33,294 nucleotides of DNA, taken from positions 1-33,294 of the forward strand of contig CACJBM010000014.1 of assembly GCA_902591645.1 (NCBI GenBank), written 5' to 3'. This document shows positions 6,531 to 16,452 of the stretch, in pieces; the stretch's first letter is position 1; each line of letters begins with the position of its first letter. Below the pieces are notes generated by a model. The model worked only from the letters and a program-made list of their open reading frames with translations. It was not told the origin of the DNA and searched no databases. This DNA comes from an uncultured Verrucomicrobiota bacterium (GTDB lineage Bacteria > Verrucomicrobiota > Verrucomicrobiae > Verrucomicrobiales > DEV007). The translations under genes and the position numbers were made by a program.

Positions 6531-8123
6531 ATGTTATCCAATAAACATATTCATTTTATTGCATTGTTACTGGCATTTTTGACCGGTGCGATTTCCCTTT
6601 CACAAGAAATTATTTGGGTAAGGGTGTTGAGTTTTGCTACGGCGAGCCGACCTGAAACCTTTGCGCACACTTTGGGAAGTTTTCTGATTGGAATAGCAAT
6701 TGGTGCAATGGTTGGACGTAGGATATGCATTTCAAAACAGGACTTCATCGCATCCGCTGCTTGGATGCTTGGAATTTCATCGTTCATTTTCTATTTTTCA
6801 TTACCGATTGCTGCCAAAATGACTTCGGCTGATCATTATTGGCCTGTCCTTGGCATGGTATGTCTTACTGCGGCCGTTGCCGGTGGAATCTTTCCGCTTA
6901 TATGTCAGTTATCAGCTGTTCAGGGATCTGCGGGGAAAACAGTTTCTGTGGTGTATCTGGTTAACATTATCGGTGCAACTTTAGGGTCTCTTTTTACTGG
7001 ATTTGTTTTGTTCGATAAAATGTCATTGAATCAGGTTGCTGGGGTAACGGCAACTGCAGGTGCGATGGCTGCCGCATTAGTTTTTGCAATGTCTAAAGCC
7101 ACTGTACCAACACGGTTCATAGGAATCACTTTTTCCTTGGTTTTAGCAAGCGCTCCGATCTTTCTTGGTAAATCAATTTTTTCAGGGTTTCTGGAAAATT
7201 TGCAATATGAGAAAAAATATCCTAGAGAGCAGCCTTTCAAAAAAATAGTTCAGAACAGGAGCGGCATCATCACTGTTGATGATGCATTAAACCCGGGAGA
7301 TGCCGATGTCGTTTATGGGGGAGGCATTTATGATGGGCGATATGCTATAGACCCTCGTTCTCCGAATGGCATTCATCGTTGCTACATGATAGCAGCTCTT
7401 CATCCGGAGCCGACCCGGGTCTTGGAAATTGGATTGAGCAGTGGATCTTGGGCAGCAGCACTATTAAGGCATGACGCTTTGGAGGAGTTGCATATTGTCG
7501 AAATTAATCCTGGATACCTTGACATTATAAAAGACTATGAGGAGCACAGGAGAATAAATGAAAGCTCTAAAGTTACGATAACTATTGATGATGGACGTCG
7601 ATGGCTCCGACGCCAGCCTGATGAAGTAAAGTTCGATTTCATGCTAATGAACACTACGTTTCACTGGCGGAGCCACGCTTCAAATTTACTTTCTGTGGAG
7701 TTTTTAAATTTATGCAAGAGGCACCTTCAGCCAGGAGGTGTTGTTTTTTATAATACTACAGGCAGTGATGAGGTTGTTCGTACAGCTGCCGAGGTTTTTG
7801 AATATGTAACGATGGTTGGCAATTTTGTAGCGGCCTCTGATAGCCCATTTAATATTAATTCAGATCAAAGGCGTACAAATTTGCTCCGGTTCAAGGATGA
7901 TGACGGATCTCCGACTTTCTTAAGGACAGCCGAGTTTCGGGCCGAACTTGACCGGCTAGTTAAAATGGAATTGCCAGAACTGGGAAATAGAATGCGATCT
8001 TCCAACGAATTTGATGTGATTACTGACGATAATATGGCTTCGGAGTTTACTAAGAGGAAAGGGTACTGGTTCTCTCAAGAAAATAGTTGGGCAAATTTAT
8101 TTCGTAAACTCAAAGAGAATTAA
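6531..8123 (+). CDS. Membrane protein with C-terminal spermidine-synthase-like Rossmann domain
   Basis: A 530-residue protein. Residues 1-215 form about six membrane segments opening with SLSQEIIWVRVL, the same signature as the upstream gene. Residues 230-480 form a spermidine-synthase-like fold with the nucleotide-binding strand VLEIGLSSGSWAAALL, the acidic HIVEINPGY and DDGRRWLRRQ. Where true spermidine synthases carry the catalytic Asp (D-x-x-D-P/S), this protein reads LMNTTFHWRSHASNLLS, so the polyamine active site is missing. I therefore do not call it speE. It binds a SAM-like ligand at most by inference. The gene starts one base after its partner and its TAA overlaps the folA ATG by one base. 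Confidence 0.75.
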   Translation: MLSNKHIHFIALLLAFLTGAISLSQEIIWVRVLSFATASRPETFAHTLGSFLIGIAIGAMVGRRICISKQDFIASAAWMLGISSFIFYFSLPIAAKMTSADHYWPVLGMVCLTAAVAGGIFPLICQLSAVQGSAGKTVSVVYLVNIIGATLGSLFTGFVLFDKMSLNQVAGVTATAGAMAAALVFAMSKATVPTRFIGITFSLVLASAPIFLGKSIFSGFLENLQYEKKYPREQPFKKIVQNRSGIITVDDALNPGDADVVYGGGIYDGRYAIDPRSPNGIHRCYMIAALHPEPTRVLEIGLSSGSWAAALLRHDALEELHIVEINPGYLDIIKDYEEHRRINESSKVTITIDDGRRWLRRQPDEVKFDFMLMNTTFHWRSHASNLLSVEFLNLCKRHLQPGGVVFYNTTGSDEVVRTAAEVFEYVTMVGNFVAASDSPFNINSDQRRTNLLRFKDDDGSPTFLRTAEFRAELDRLVKMELPELGNRMRSSNEFDVITDDNMASEFTKRKGYWFSQENSWANLFRKLKEN

Positions 8124-8632
8124 TGAAGTTGTCTCTCATTGCCGCGATGGATCAGAGAAGGCTCATTGGCAGCATGAACGGAGGCCTTCCCTGGCAGGGC
8201 ATTGAACAGGACAGGGAACATTTTCGATCCTATGTTGAAGGAAAAGCATTATTGCTAGGGAGAAAAACTTTTGAGGAAATGGAAGGTTGGTTTGATTTGG
8301 ACCATAGGCCTTATATTCTTACAAGGAACCGGAATTATGCGCCGAAAACCTCGGCAAGAGTCGCATTCTCTTTTGATGAGGTGATCGGTCTGGCTGAAAA
8401 AGAAGCGGAGACTGAGCTTGTCGTTTGTGGTGGTGCAGCCATTTATGAACGAGCTATAAATTCTGCAGATCTAATCATTCTTACAATTATACACACTACA
8501 TTTACGGTCCAAGGGACACCTAAATTTTTTCCTGATTGGGACACCAAAAGATTTAGTGAAATTTCTAGACAGGAATTTTCCCCTTCAGAGAAGAGTGATT
8601 TTGGCATTTCTATCTTGCATTTACAATCTTAG
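8123..8632 (+). CDS. folA: Dihydrofolate reductase
   Basis: A 169-residue NADPH-dependent enzyme reducing dihydrofolate to tetrahydrofolate. Visible marks: MKLSLIAAMDQRRLIG, GGLPWQGIEQDREHFR with the catalytic acid in the QDREHF helix, the NADPH loop ALLLGRKTFEEM, the VVCGGAAIYERA strand-turn-helix, and the C-terminal FFPDWD. Length is typical. The ATG overlaps the upstream stop (TAATG), so it is co-translated with the membrane gene pair, an odd partnership. No thyA or thyX is next to it. It converges with pbpC, leaving about 76 bases in which I see no strong terminator. Confidence 0.95.
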   Translation: MKLSLIAAMDQRRLIGSMNGGLPWQGIEQDREHFRSYVEGKALLLGRKTFEEMEGWFDLDHRPYILTRNRNYAPKTSARVAFSFDEVIGLAEKEAETELVVCGGAAIYERAINSADLIILTIIHTTFTVQGTPKFFPDWDTKRFSEISRQEFSPSEKSDFGISILHLQS

Positions 8633-8708
8633 CGATTTGATCGTACCCTTTGCCGAGCCCAGTTGTTTTCTCAAAATATCAAGCAATGCTATAGAGTCCA
8701 TTGTCCGT

Positions 8709-10970
8709 TTAACGAACTGTGATCTGTGCCGTACTACTACCACTCTTGTTACTGGCCCTAATCAAATAGGTGCCTGGGCTAAGAGTTAGGTAGGGGTCAA
8801 TCAAGGGGCGGCCATTCACCATCCATGTAGTTTGATGGGCATCGGATGACAGGGTGATCCTTTGCTGGTCGGCTGGTATTTCATGATCTATTAGGAAAGT
8901 GGAACCGTTTCTCGGACTCAGGATTCTTGGTCCTCCTGTGAGCGGTGGTCTGACTTTGGCCGAGAGATAATTATCCTTTGTTGAGCACCATCCGGCATAT
9001 TCTTCAGGCAATCGAATGTTACCATTTGAGTCATAAAATTCCATAGAGTCTTTAGAAGGTTCAGTTCCTGGTAGAAATATTTCTTCAATTAAACTTTTTG
9101 TATTCTTGCAAGGCAAGAGTCCCGTCAGACTATCAATCTTTATTCTCGCAGCTGTACTATCAGCCAGAGGTTGTGATTCTTTGGATTTAGCCAAATAGAT
9201 AAACATTTCTTTCCATGCAGGGGCTGCACTTTCAATGGTCAGTGAGCCATCCATGGTCCTGCCATTCAGGTTACCAAACCACACTGCAACTGTATGATTT
9301 TTATCATAACCGACTGTCCATGCATCACGATATGAACTGCTCGTTCCTGTCTTGACCGCTGTACGATGATCCTTGATGTGTAGGCTAGAGTGCCGCCCAA
9401 ATGAAGGGGACCGAGCTTCATTATCAGCGAGAATGTCTGTAATGATTGCTGCTGATTCCTTGGAAACTATTCTCTTGGGTTTGCTCATTATTCCTTCAGC
9501 AAAAACAGGAGAAAGAATTAGACCGGATCGCGCAATATTAGAGTATGCCGAAGCCAGATCGAGGAGCCGAATCTTACGATTTCCTAAAATGAAACCAGCT
9601 CCCAGATCATCGATTGATTCATGAGTTTTGATTCCGAACATAGATGTGAAATCAAAACTTTTTCTTGGGCCCGTGATGCTCAAAGCATAGACAGCTGGCA
9701 CGTTCAATGATGATGCGAGAGCATGACGCACACGCACGGGTCCACTGAATTTACGATTGAAATTTTTTGGTTCGTAAGTTTTAAATTTCGCAGGAACAGA
9801 GTCTGCAGTATCAGGCAATAAGCTTGATGCTGTAAAATCCCTTTCCTCAATACCTAATAAATAAACGAAAGGTTTTAAGGTCGAGCCGGCTTGCCTCCAC
9901 ACTAGGGACGAATTGTATGATTTTTCTGAGGAACCATCATTGGTATTTACAGATGAAATTGCACGAACTTTTCCTGTGGCATTTTCAATGACAACCATTC
10001 CCGCATTGCGGACACTGTGCCGGTTTAGCAAATTAAGTTGTTTTGCAAGTATATCATCGGCTCGTCTTTGAATTGATGAGTCTAAGGTTGTTTGAATTGG
10101 TTCATTCTTGGGGATAGTCTTGTAATTTTTTAACATCACCTCCACGAATGCCGGTGCTGATGATGGAGGCAATTTGCGGTGAGCTAGAGGAGGATTGTCG
10201 GCTAGCCTTTTGGACTGGGCTGTGGTTAGTATGCCAAGTAATCGAAGCCTTTTAATTGATCTCAAATATTTTGAATTGGCATTTTCTGGTCTTAACCAGG
10301 GATTGTATTTTGTTGGAGAATGAGGCAATCCGGCTATGAAAATAGATTCGGCCAGAGTAAGAGCAGATGCGGGTTTTCCAAAATAAGCCCAGGCAGCTGC
10401 CTCAGGTCCCAGCCGACGGTTCCCATAGTCCAACCGGTTCATGTAGGCCTCCAATATTTTTTCTTTATTCCACATCCGTTCTAATTTCAATGCGGATAAA
10501 GCTTCTCGAATCTTTGAGCTTAAGGAACGGCCCTTTCGCTTGTTTGCTAATTTAACGGTTTGTTGGCTGATAGTTGATGCGCCTGAAAGGTGATCAGTGT
10601 GGGTGAGGGTTCTATAAGCAGCAGCAAATACAGCATAAAAATCTATACCTTTATGATTTTTGTAGCGATGATCTTCCAATGCAATTGTGACTTTTGGCAG
10701 ATGCTTTCCCATTTTAGTTATGGGTACGGGTACATGAACTCTGGCCTCCTCGCTTGATATCTGAGCAATTATTTTTCCTTCACGATCAAGTAGTACCGGG
10801 GTCCCATTAAAGCCTGAGAAAAGATTCTTAGGTAAGGGTGCTCGATTCACAGCAATCTCTAAGAATAAAGAAGTGGCCCACAATATGATTGGGACAAAAA
10901 TGAAAAAAAACAAAACGATCCTTCGAAGAAAATTTCGTCTTTTTGAATGCACTGAATTTAATTCATTCAT
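8709..10970 (-). CDS. pbpC: Penicillin-binding protein 1C (bifunctional transglycosylase/transpeptidase)
   Basis: A 753-residue class A PBP anchored by an N-terminal membrane segment (about 15-38). The GT51 domain shows EDHRYKNHKG (E99 catalytic), GASTISQQTVKL and KILEAYMNRLDYGN (E174). The transpeptidase domain shows S363-T-L-K366 in AGSTLKPF, S421-L-N423 and K540-T-G. The C-terminal part from about residue 668 (PRILSPRNGSTFLIDH to the end) is the beta-rich PBP1C C-terminal domain. It polymerises and cross-links peptidoglycan in the periplasm; PBP1C proteins are usually non-essential and linked to repair. Its ATG overlaps the alpha-2-macroglobulin stop by four bases, the classic pbpC-yfhM pair. 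Confidence 0.95.
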   Translation of the reverse strand: MNELNSVHSKRRNFLRRIVLFFFIFVPIILWATSLFLEIAVNRAPLPKNLFSGFNGTPVLLDREGKIIAQISSEEARVHVPVPITKMGKHLPKVTIALEDHRYKNHKGIDFYAVFAAAYRTLTHTDHLSGASTISQQTVKLANKRKGRSLSSKIREALSALKLERMWNKEKILEAYMNRLDYGNRRLGPEAAAWAYFGKPASALTLAESIFIAGLPHSPTKYNPWLRPENANSKYLRSIKRLRLLGILTTAQSKRLADNPPLAHRKLPPSSAPAFVEVMLKNYKTIPKNEPIQTTLDSSIQRRADDILAKQLNLLNRHSVRNAGMVVIENATGKVRAISSVNTNDGSSEKSYNSSLVWRQAGSTLKPFVYLLGIEERDFTASSLLPDTADSVPAKFKTYEPKNFNRKFSGPVRVRHALASSLNVPAVYALSITGPRKSFDFTSMFGIKTHESIDDLGAGFILGNRKIRLLDLASAYSNIARSGLILSPVFAEGIMSKPKRIVSKESAAIITDILADNEARSPSFGRHSSLHIKDHRTAVKTGTSSSYRDAWTVGYDKNHTVAVWFGNLNGRTMDGSLTIESAAPAWKEMFIYLAKSKESQPLADSTAARIKIDSLTGLLPCKNTKSLIEEIFLPGTEPSKDSMEFYDSNGNIRLPEEYAGWCSTKDNYLSAKVRPPLTGGPRILSPRNGSTFLIDHEIPADQQRITLSSDAHQTTWMVNGRPLIDPYLTLSPGTYLIRASNKSGSSTAQITVR

Positions 10971-13900
10971 TTGTAATCAACAAAAAGAGTCGTCTTGTTA
11001 CCGAGGCCATTGAAGCGAGGTTCATACATTGGTGTAATCGTACATGCAGGCCAGTTGAATTGGCCTGCTGAGCTGACTCGAGCGAGGAGAGAATAAGTAC
11101 TTTCCCCCTTCTTCAAACGATTAAAGTATAAGTTTGCACTACTGTCTCGTAGCTCTGAATGATCAAGGTGAAGGTTTTGATTATTTATGCCATTAGGCAG
11201 TGAATAAAATGCTGCCACTTGTGCGAGATTGAAGTTTACCACTTCGAGAGAAGCTGCCAATTCATCAGTCACTGCGACAAAAAAATGATCACGCTCGCTC
11301 AATAATCGATAAGTAATCAATACTTCGTCACCAATCTTTAGTGGATTTTCCGGGGTCCCGGCTCTCTTAGCATCGGTCAGATTCTGAATAACGCGCTCTA
11401 TTCTGATGCCTCTGTCCTCCCTCTTGGAATTCTCTTCATCTCTTAGGACCGAAGCATTTGCAAGATAATAGGTAGGATGATTATCATTTTTAAGTTTGAT
11501 GGCGTTAAGATTTGTGAGCGGTTGTTTTTTCCATGCAACGGATAATTGGTTCTTTGATATGAGATCGGCTTTGACTATTTCTTCTTTGAAGGGTTCATAA
11601 TTATCTTTCTCCATCATTGATCTTATGGACATTAGAAGCCAAAGATTCTCTTGAGTTGATAAGTTTCTGGAATCGTCCATCACAGAGAGTATTTGTTTTC
11701 TAAAAGCAGGTTCGCTTTTCTCTTTCCAATGAGCATTCGAAATCGTGTTGAGGGCAATATATTTGACTGCATCGGAGCGACTTGTGGAATAGAAGTTTCC
11801 GGGGTCAAAGACTTCTTTAGGTGAAAGGTTACCAATTTCACTGGCAAGTAATTGGATCTCTTCAGGCATGATTTTATAAGCATGCATTGTTAGGGCGAGG
11901 AATGCCCGGGACTCGTCCCTTAGAAGATTTCGGTTCAGGTAAAGCTCTTCGATAGCATTAATGGGTTTTTTATTGGTACGGGACTTACTGTCTATAAATA
12001 CTGCGAATGCTCTCAGGTCCGCATGATCATTGGTGCGGCCTTGAATGATAGAGTTGAGGGCCATCTCAAGATTTATATCTAGTCCTGGAGGGATCTTATA
12101 ACTTAATTTTTTGCATTCATTAACAAGCCATGCGGCTTGAATTGTTACGTATGAATTGGACGATGATGAACCTGACCAGTAGGGAAGGAATCCTTTATTG
12201 TTTAGATTTTTTGCAATATAATTAACCCCTTCTTCTATAGTGGATCTATAATTCTTGTGCTTTTGCCCTAGAGCCGGAAGATATTGCAGCATGTCAGCTA
12301 ACTGGATATACCCAAGCAATTTACTGGTCCTTTGTTCGAAGCAACCATGAGGATATTCAAGCAGTTCGGGCAGGCCCTGAAGCTTAGGTAGAAAAGGTGA
12401 TCGTGAAAAAGTGATGCCGAAATCACCCTCAGACTTTTCCCATATTTCAGGTGCTGATTTCGAGAAGACAAACTCTGTCTCGTTCTGAGGAACTTTACCA
12501 TAAGTGCCTGTTCTTTGTATTATTCCAGGCCTAAGAACAGGCAACTTAATTTCGACTTCGTCTGTGATTTTAGAATTGCCGAGGATGCTGGCTTTGAAAA
12601 GCACAGTAACTTCTGAAATTCCTTCTTTGACTTTTGCTCTGAGATTGAATGTGCCTGGAATATTTTTATTGAGCGGTCCGATTTCGTATTGCTCTTTTTC
12701 AAGGCTCATTATCCCTTCCCCGGGTTCGCAACTGATCAGAACTTTGGCATTATCCATCACTTTTTGTCTGGCAATGGCCCTGAAAACAATTTCATCGTTG
12801 TTTCTAATAAATCTAGGCAGGGCAGGTTCAATCATTAGTCTCTTACTTACCTCAAAGTGGGACTGTCCTTTTCCGAATTTGTGATCTTTCGTTTGAGCGA
12901 CTGCTGTGACTCGGAAAGAAGTGAGGTTATCTGGTGCCTGAAATTTAAATCCTACCTTTCCTTGATCATCTGTCCTGAGCCCCGTCATCCAGAACGCACG
13001 CGCAAGGAAATTTGAACGGGCTCGTTTCTTTTGTTGTTGCATATCCATTCCACCACCACCGATGAGAAATCCCTTTTCCGTTACGTCCTCTTCTTCAAAT
13101 CCTTCGATATGATTATCGAGGGCATGGTAAGTTGCGACGTTATGTCTTCTTTCCCTGTAAAATCTTGGGATGAGCGGAGGCAGTTCCCAAGCTCCAAGTT
13201 TTAGGACGGCCTCGTCCACAGCCATCACGGTCAGATCTGCATTGGCAATTGGTTTACCGTTACTGGTTATAATGATTGTTCCAGAACCCCGGTCCCTCGG
13301 TTCAATCTGTGATTTATCCATTACCACATTGACGTCTAAATTTAATTCTTTGCGTATGACGTTTAGCTCTACTCGGCCAAAACGTTCACTTGGGATTTTT
13401 TCCTGACCTCCGGGCCTGATGAGGTAAACTGTTACGAATGCATTCGGATAATGATCTTTACTGATAGGCACTTCGATTTTGCTAGCATTGTGCTTTAGAT
13501 CAACGACGAACTGATCAATAATTTTGTCCGCTTCAATACTGACCCAGGCCTTGCCTCCGAAAGGTGCTTCCAATGCCAGAGTAGCAGTTTCACCGGGAAG
13601 ATACGTTTCTTTGTCTGTGGATATATTGAAACCATCCCTGCTGCGGATGGGATACCTTGCTCTAGCCTCGCCTGCTAGAAGCACTGAATCACTGCAACGC
13701 AGGAAGCCGTTTTTTAACTGACAGACTGCAACGTAACGACCGGGATCGCCATTGACGTTGATATTTAATGTCGTTTCATTAGAAGGTTCTAATTCAGTGC
13801 TGAAAGAGGCAATTTTAATGTATTCATTAAAGTTTCGGTACCTGTAAATCCCTGGATCAATTTCTTCTTTTACAGTTCTTGCTTCGATCCGAAAGATTTC

Positions 13901-16450
13901 AATGCGTGCCTCCTTGCCACTAGTGAGTTGGTTGTTAGGTCCTATACTACCAAGCTTAAGCTCCAGAGAAGGTTCTGTTCCTTTGTAAATTGGCGTCAAG
14001 TCAATTCCAAGGATCTGATCAGACGGTTGCAGGTAACCGTACAAACCATTAGAAATTGTTCTGCCTTCAGGGGAGACGATATCCACTGTAAATTCGAAAC
14101 CATACCTTGCTCTGCTAAATGGTTCATCTTCCGGGATCTTGAGTTCTAATGTTCCGAATCCATTTTTATCTAACTTAAACTCACCTTCAGCAGATTTTAG
14201 ATATGGTTTCTTCAATGGGTCTTTTGAGTATCGATCATTAGTGATACCTACAATGTCTGAAGGTATATAGTCTTCGTGCCAGTGAATTGACCACCGGGCA
14301 ATTGCTCCGCTGTTCGGTGATCCATGAAAGTAATTGGATTGTATTGCTATGCGAGCAGCATTGTCTTTCAGCTCACTTTCGTTTGAAATATTAACCTCGA
14401 ACAGTGGTACCCTGTACTCCTCGACCTGAATATATTCCATGCCGTAACCATTGGTGCTCAAACGATAGCTGCCGATCTTAACGTCTTTGGGAATTTTCCA
14501 TTCTGCCTCCCATCCACCAAATTCGTCGGTTCTTGTGTTACCTTGAATTATAGTTTTGCCTGAGTACCCTTCGGAAATCTTCCAAGAAACAGGAACATTA
14601 ACTGCACTGATGAGTTCTTCTGCTTCGCTTAGCCGAACCATACCTTTGAACTTTGCCGAGGCACCTGGCCTGTAGAGATTACGATCCGAAAATATAAGAC
14701 TTCTGGGTTTATTCTTATCTGTTCCTGAACTGACCCATCCAGAGTTGTAAAAGGTTTGCCTATCGATGAATGCTACTGCAGTACCACCTCCGGGCGAATC
14801 AATCAGAAGATGGCTAGCACTTGGTTTGGTTTTGCCATCGATAGTTACCGATCTTAGTAAGTTCCTATCAAAATAACAAATTCCTTCATCGTTACTGATT
14901 GAGGTGCCTAATAATGTATTATTACTTGCGACTAGGCGTGTCCTCAGTCCTGACACTGAGTCCGCATCAGACATTTTCTGTATTTTGGCAACAAGTTCAT
15001 TTCTGGTCTGCTTTTGTGAAACGAGGAACTCCGTAAAGAAAATCACTGAACGGTTAGTGATAAGTTTATCGGATTTTGTTGGAGCTGAAACTTCAAGCAA
15101 GTACGCACCGTCCGGAAGAGGACCTTTCTTTTCCGGCTTCCATTCGATGTCTCGATAAATGCTTTCATTTTTAGGGGCTCCGGGGAATTCTCCTTCGGCA
15201 ATAGTTTGTAGTGATAACTGATCAACGAGTAGTTCTCCTGTCTGGTAGAGACGTTGCCGAGCCACTCCTATCTTATGTTCGGGTATTTTAGCCAGACGCC
15301 AGCCAGTTTGTCCGGTATTTGCATGAAGAAATTTCATTTTTAATCCGATCGCTGAACGGGTGAAATACATAGTGCTTGGAAAATAGATTGAAGGTCTCGG
15401 ACCATTAAATGTGACCTCATTCATGGTGTCCTCGTCCATTTGATATCCCGAAGCTCCAATTAGTTTTGAACTGGAATGTATTTTATATGTTTCTTGAGGA
15501 TCAAATTGACCTCGCAGCTTGACGTATCTACCCTCAACAATTTTCTGAAGATTTTGAACGTGAGGCTCAACGCTCATGACTTGGTCTGTAACTCCTTTCG
15601 GATCGACTCTCTGATTAAATCTAAGAATGATTTCAAGTCCCCCGAAAACATCCTGATGAGTTTCAGCATTTTCAAGTTTTAAGGGCTCTGTTTTACCTAA
15701 AGGAAAAACTTTTAAATAAGGAATAAGAGTTTCAGTTTCCGCGTCTCTGATGCCATCAATGACAAGATCAATATTGCGATTTACAGGAAGAGGCTCTGCA
15801 GGCTCAACAAAAAGAGAGTCACCGACATTTGGAGCCTTAGGGTCATTTTTCTTGGGCTCAGTATTAAGTGTTGGCAGAAAGATATTAGCTTCAAAACGTT
15901 CTCGGGTAATATGGTCCTGAAAATATATTGTTTCACGTGCACCTAAGAACTGGATTTTATAATTAAATAATAGCGGCACGCTGGGCCTTTGTCCGAGGCC
16001 GGATCTATTGAGGCGGAACTTTGTTCTAACATTCAGCTCATGTGCTTTAAATGGACGGTCAATCCATTGATCATAATTTAGAGGCGTGCCGTCCAACTTA
16101 TTAAGGTTGGGGGCTAAAGTTGCTTTGTATGACTGTCCCGGGATGACCGGGCCCCTGATCGTGTAGATAACTTCAGTTTGGCTTTTCCACTTAAAATTAT
16201 ATTCCAACTGAGGCTTGAATATTAAGGGATTAATGGTGCCCGAATGTCCGATACTTTCTGGCTTAATCATAGATTCCGGAAAGTAGAGTGTCATGTTTTG
16301 ACCCGGTACTATGTTTCCGGACCCGGGCCGCAGCCTGATAGAATTATTAAGTTCCTGAGCCTGGGTAGATCCTATATTTGTACTGATTAATATAATGAAT
16401 AGGAAAGATCTTAACATGGAAGGCATCAGTGCTGAGACAATATGATTCAT
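10967..16450 (-). CDS. Bacterial alpha-2-macroglobulin with thioester motif
   Basis: An 1827-residue secreted protease-trap protein. An N-terminal signal peptide (about 1-31, ending near STQAQE) has no lipobox cysteine, so the protein is predicted to be soluble in the periplasm, unlike the E. coli YfhM lipoprotein. Macroglobulin-type beta domains include SDRNLYRPGASAKFKG and, later, GLRTDDQGKVGFKF with PDNLTSFRVTAVAQT. The thioester motif is intact: HGCFEQ, with C1370 (codon 12341-12343) and Q1373, followed by the helical thioester domain. A protease that cleaves the bait would be trapped covalently. The pbpC partner downstream suggests defence of the wall during repair. The TPR/beta-sandwich gene ends two bases upstream of this start, so three genes are probably co-transcribed. 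Confidence 0.93.
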   Translation of the reverse strand: MNHIVSALMPSMLRSFLFIILISTNIGSTQAQELNNSIRLRPGSGNIVPGQNMTLYFPESMIKPESIGHSGTINPLIFKPQLEYNFKWKSQTEVIYTIRGPVIPGQSYKATLAPNLNKLDGTPLNYDQWIDRPFKAHELNVRTKFRLNRSGLGQRPSVPLLFNYKIQFLGARETIYFQDHITRERFEANIFLPTLNTEPKKNDPKAPNVGDSLFVEPAEPLPVNRNIDLVIDGIRDAETETLIPYLKVFPLGKTEPLKLENAETHQDVFGGLEIILRFNQRVDPKGVTDQVMSVEPHVQNLQKIVEGRYVKLRGQFDPQETYKIHSSSKLIGASGYQMDEDTMNEVTFNGPRPSIYFPSTMYFTRSAIGLKMKFLHANTGQTGWRLAKIPEHKIGVARQRLYQTGELLVDQLSLQTIAEGEFPGAPKNESIYRDIEWKPEKKGPLPDGAYLLEVSAPTKSDKLITNRSVIFFTEFLVSQKQTRNELVAKIQKMSDADSVSGLRTRLVASNNTLLGTSISNDEGICYFDRNLLRSVTIDGKTKPSASHLLIDSPGGGTAVAFIDRQTFYNSGWVSSGTDKNKPRSLIFSDRNLYRPGASAKFKGMVRLSEAEELISAVNVPVSWKISEGYSGKTIIQGNTRTDEFGGWEAEWKIPKDVKIGSYRLSTNGYGMEYIQVEEYRVPLFEVNISNESELKDNAARIAIQSNYFHGSPNSGAIARWSIHWHEDYIPSDIVGITNDRYSKDPLKKPYLKSAEGEFKLDKNGFGTLELKIPEDEPFSRARYGFEFTVDIVSPEGRTISNGLYGYLQPSDQILGIDLTPIYKGTEPSLELKLGSIGPNNQLTSGKEARIEIFRIEARTVKEEIDPGIYRYRNFNEYIKIASFSTELEPSNETTLNINVNGDPGRYVAVCQLKNGFLRCSDSVLLAGEARARYPIRSRDGFNISTDKETYLPGETATLALEAPFGGKAWVSIEADKIIDQFVVDLKHNASKIEVPISKDHYPNAFVTVYLIRPGGQEKIPSERFGRVELNVIRKELNLDVNVVMDKSQIEPRDRGSGTIIITSNGKPIANADLTVMAVDEAVLKLGAWELPPLIPRFYRERRHNVATYHALDNHIEGFEEEDVTEKGFLIGGGGMDMQQQKKRARSNFLARAFWMTGLRTDDQGKVGFKFQAPDNLTSFRVTAVAQTKDHKFGKGQSHFEVSKRLMIEPALPRFIRNNDEIVFRAIARQKVMDNAKVLISCEPGEGIMSLEKEQYEIGPLNKNIPGTFNLRAKVKEGISEVTVLFKASILGNSKITDEVEIKLPVLRPGIIQRTGTYGKVPQNETEFVFSKSAPEIWEKSEGDFGITFSRSPFLPKLQGLPELLEYPHGCFEQRTSKLLGYIQLADMLQYLPALGQKHKNYRSTIEEGVNYIAKNLNNKGFLPYWSGSSSSNSYVTIQAAWLVNECKKLSYKIPPGLDINLEMALNSIIQGRTNDHADLRAFAVFIDSKSRTNKKPINAIEELYLNRNLLRDESRAFLALTMHAYKIMPEEIQLLASEIGNLSPKEVFDPGNFYSTSRSDAVKYIALNTISNAHWKEKSEPAFRKQILSVMDDSRNLSTQENLWLLMSIRSMMEKDNYEPFKEEIVKADLISKNQLSVAWKKQPLTNLNAIKLKNDNHPTYYLANASVLRDEENSKREDRGIRIERVIQNLTDAKRAGTPENPLKIGDEVLITYRLLSERDHFFVAVTDELAASLEVVNFNLAQVAAFYSLPNGINNQNLHLDHSELRDSSANLYFNRLKKGESTYSLLARVSSAGQFNWPACTITPMYEPRFNGLGNKTTLFVDYK

Positions 16451-16452
16451 TG

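Noticed and set aside
6531..8123. Annotation as spermidine synthase (speE)
   Set aside because: The catalytic Asp motif is replaced by MNTTFHW and the protein has an N-terminal membrane domain; only the fold is shared.
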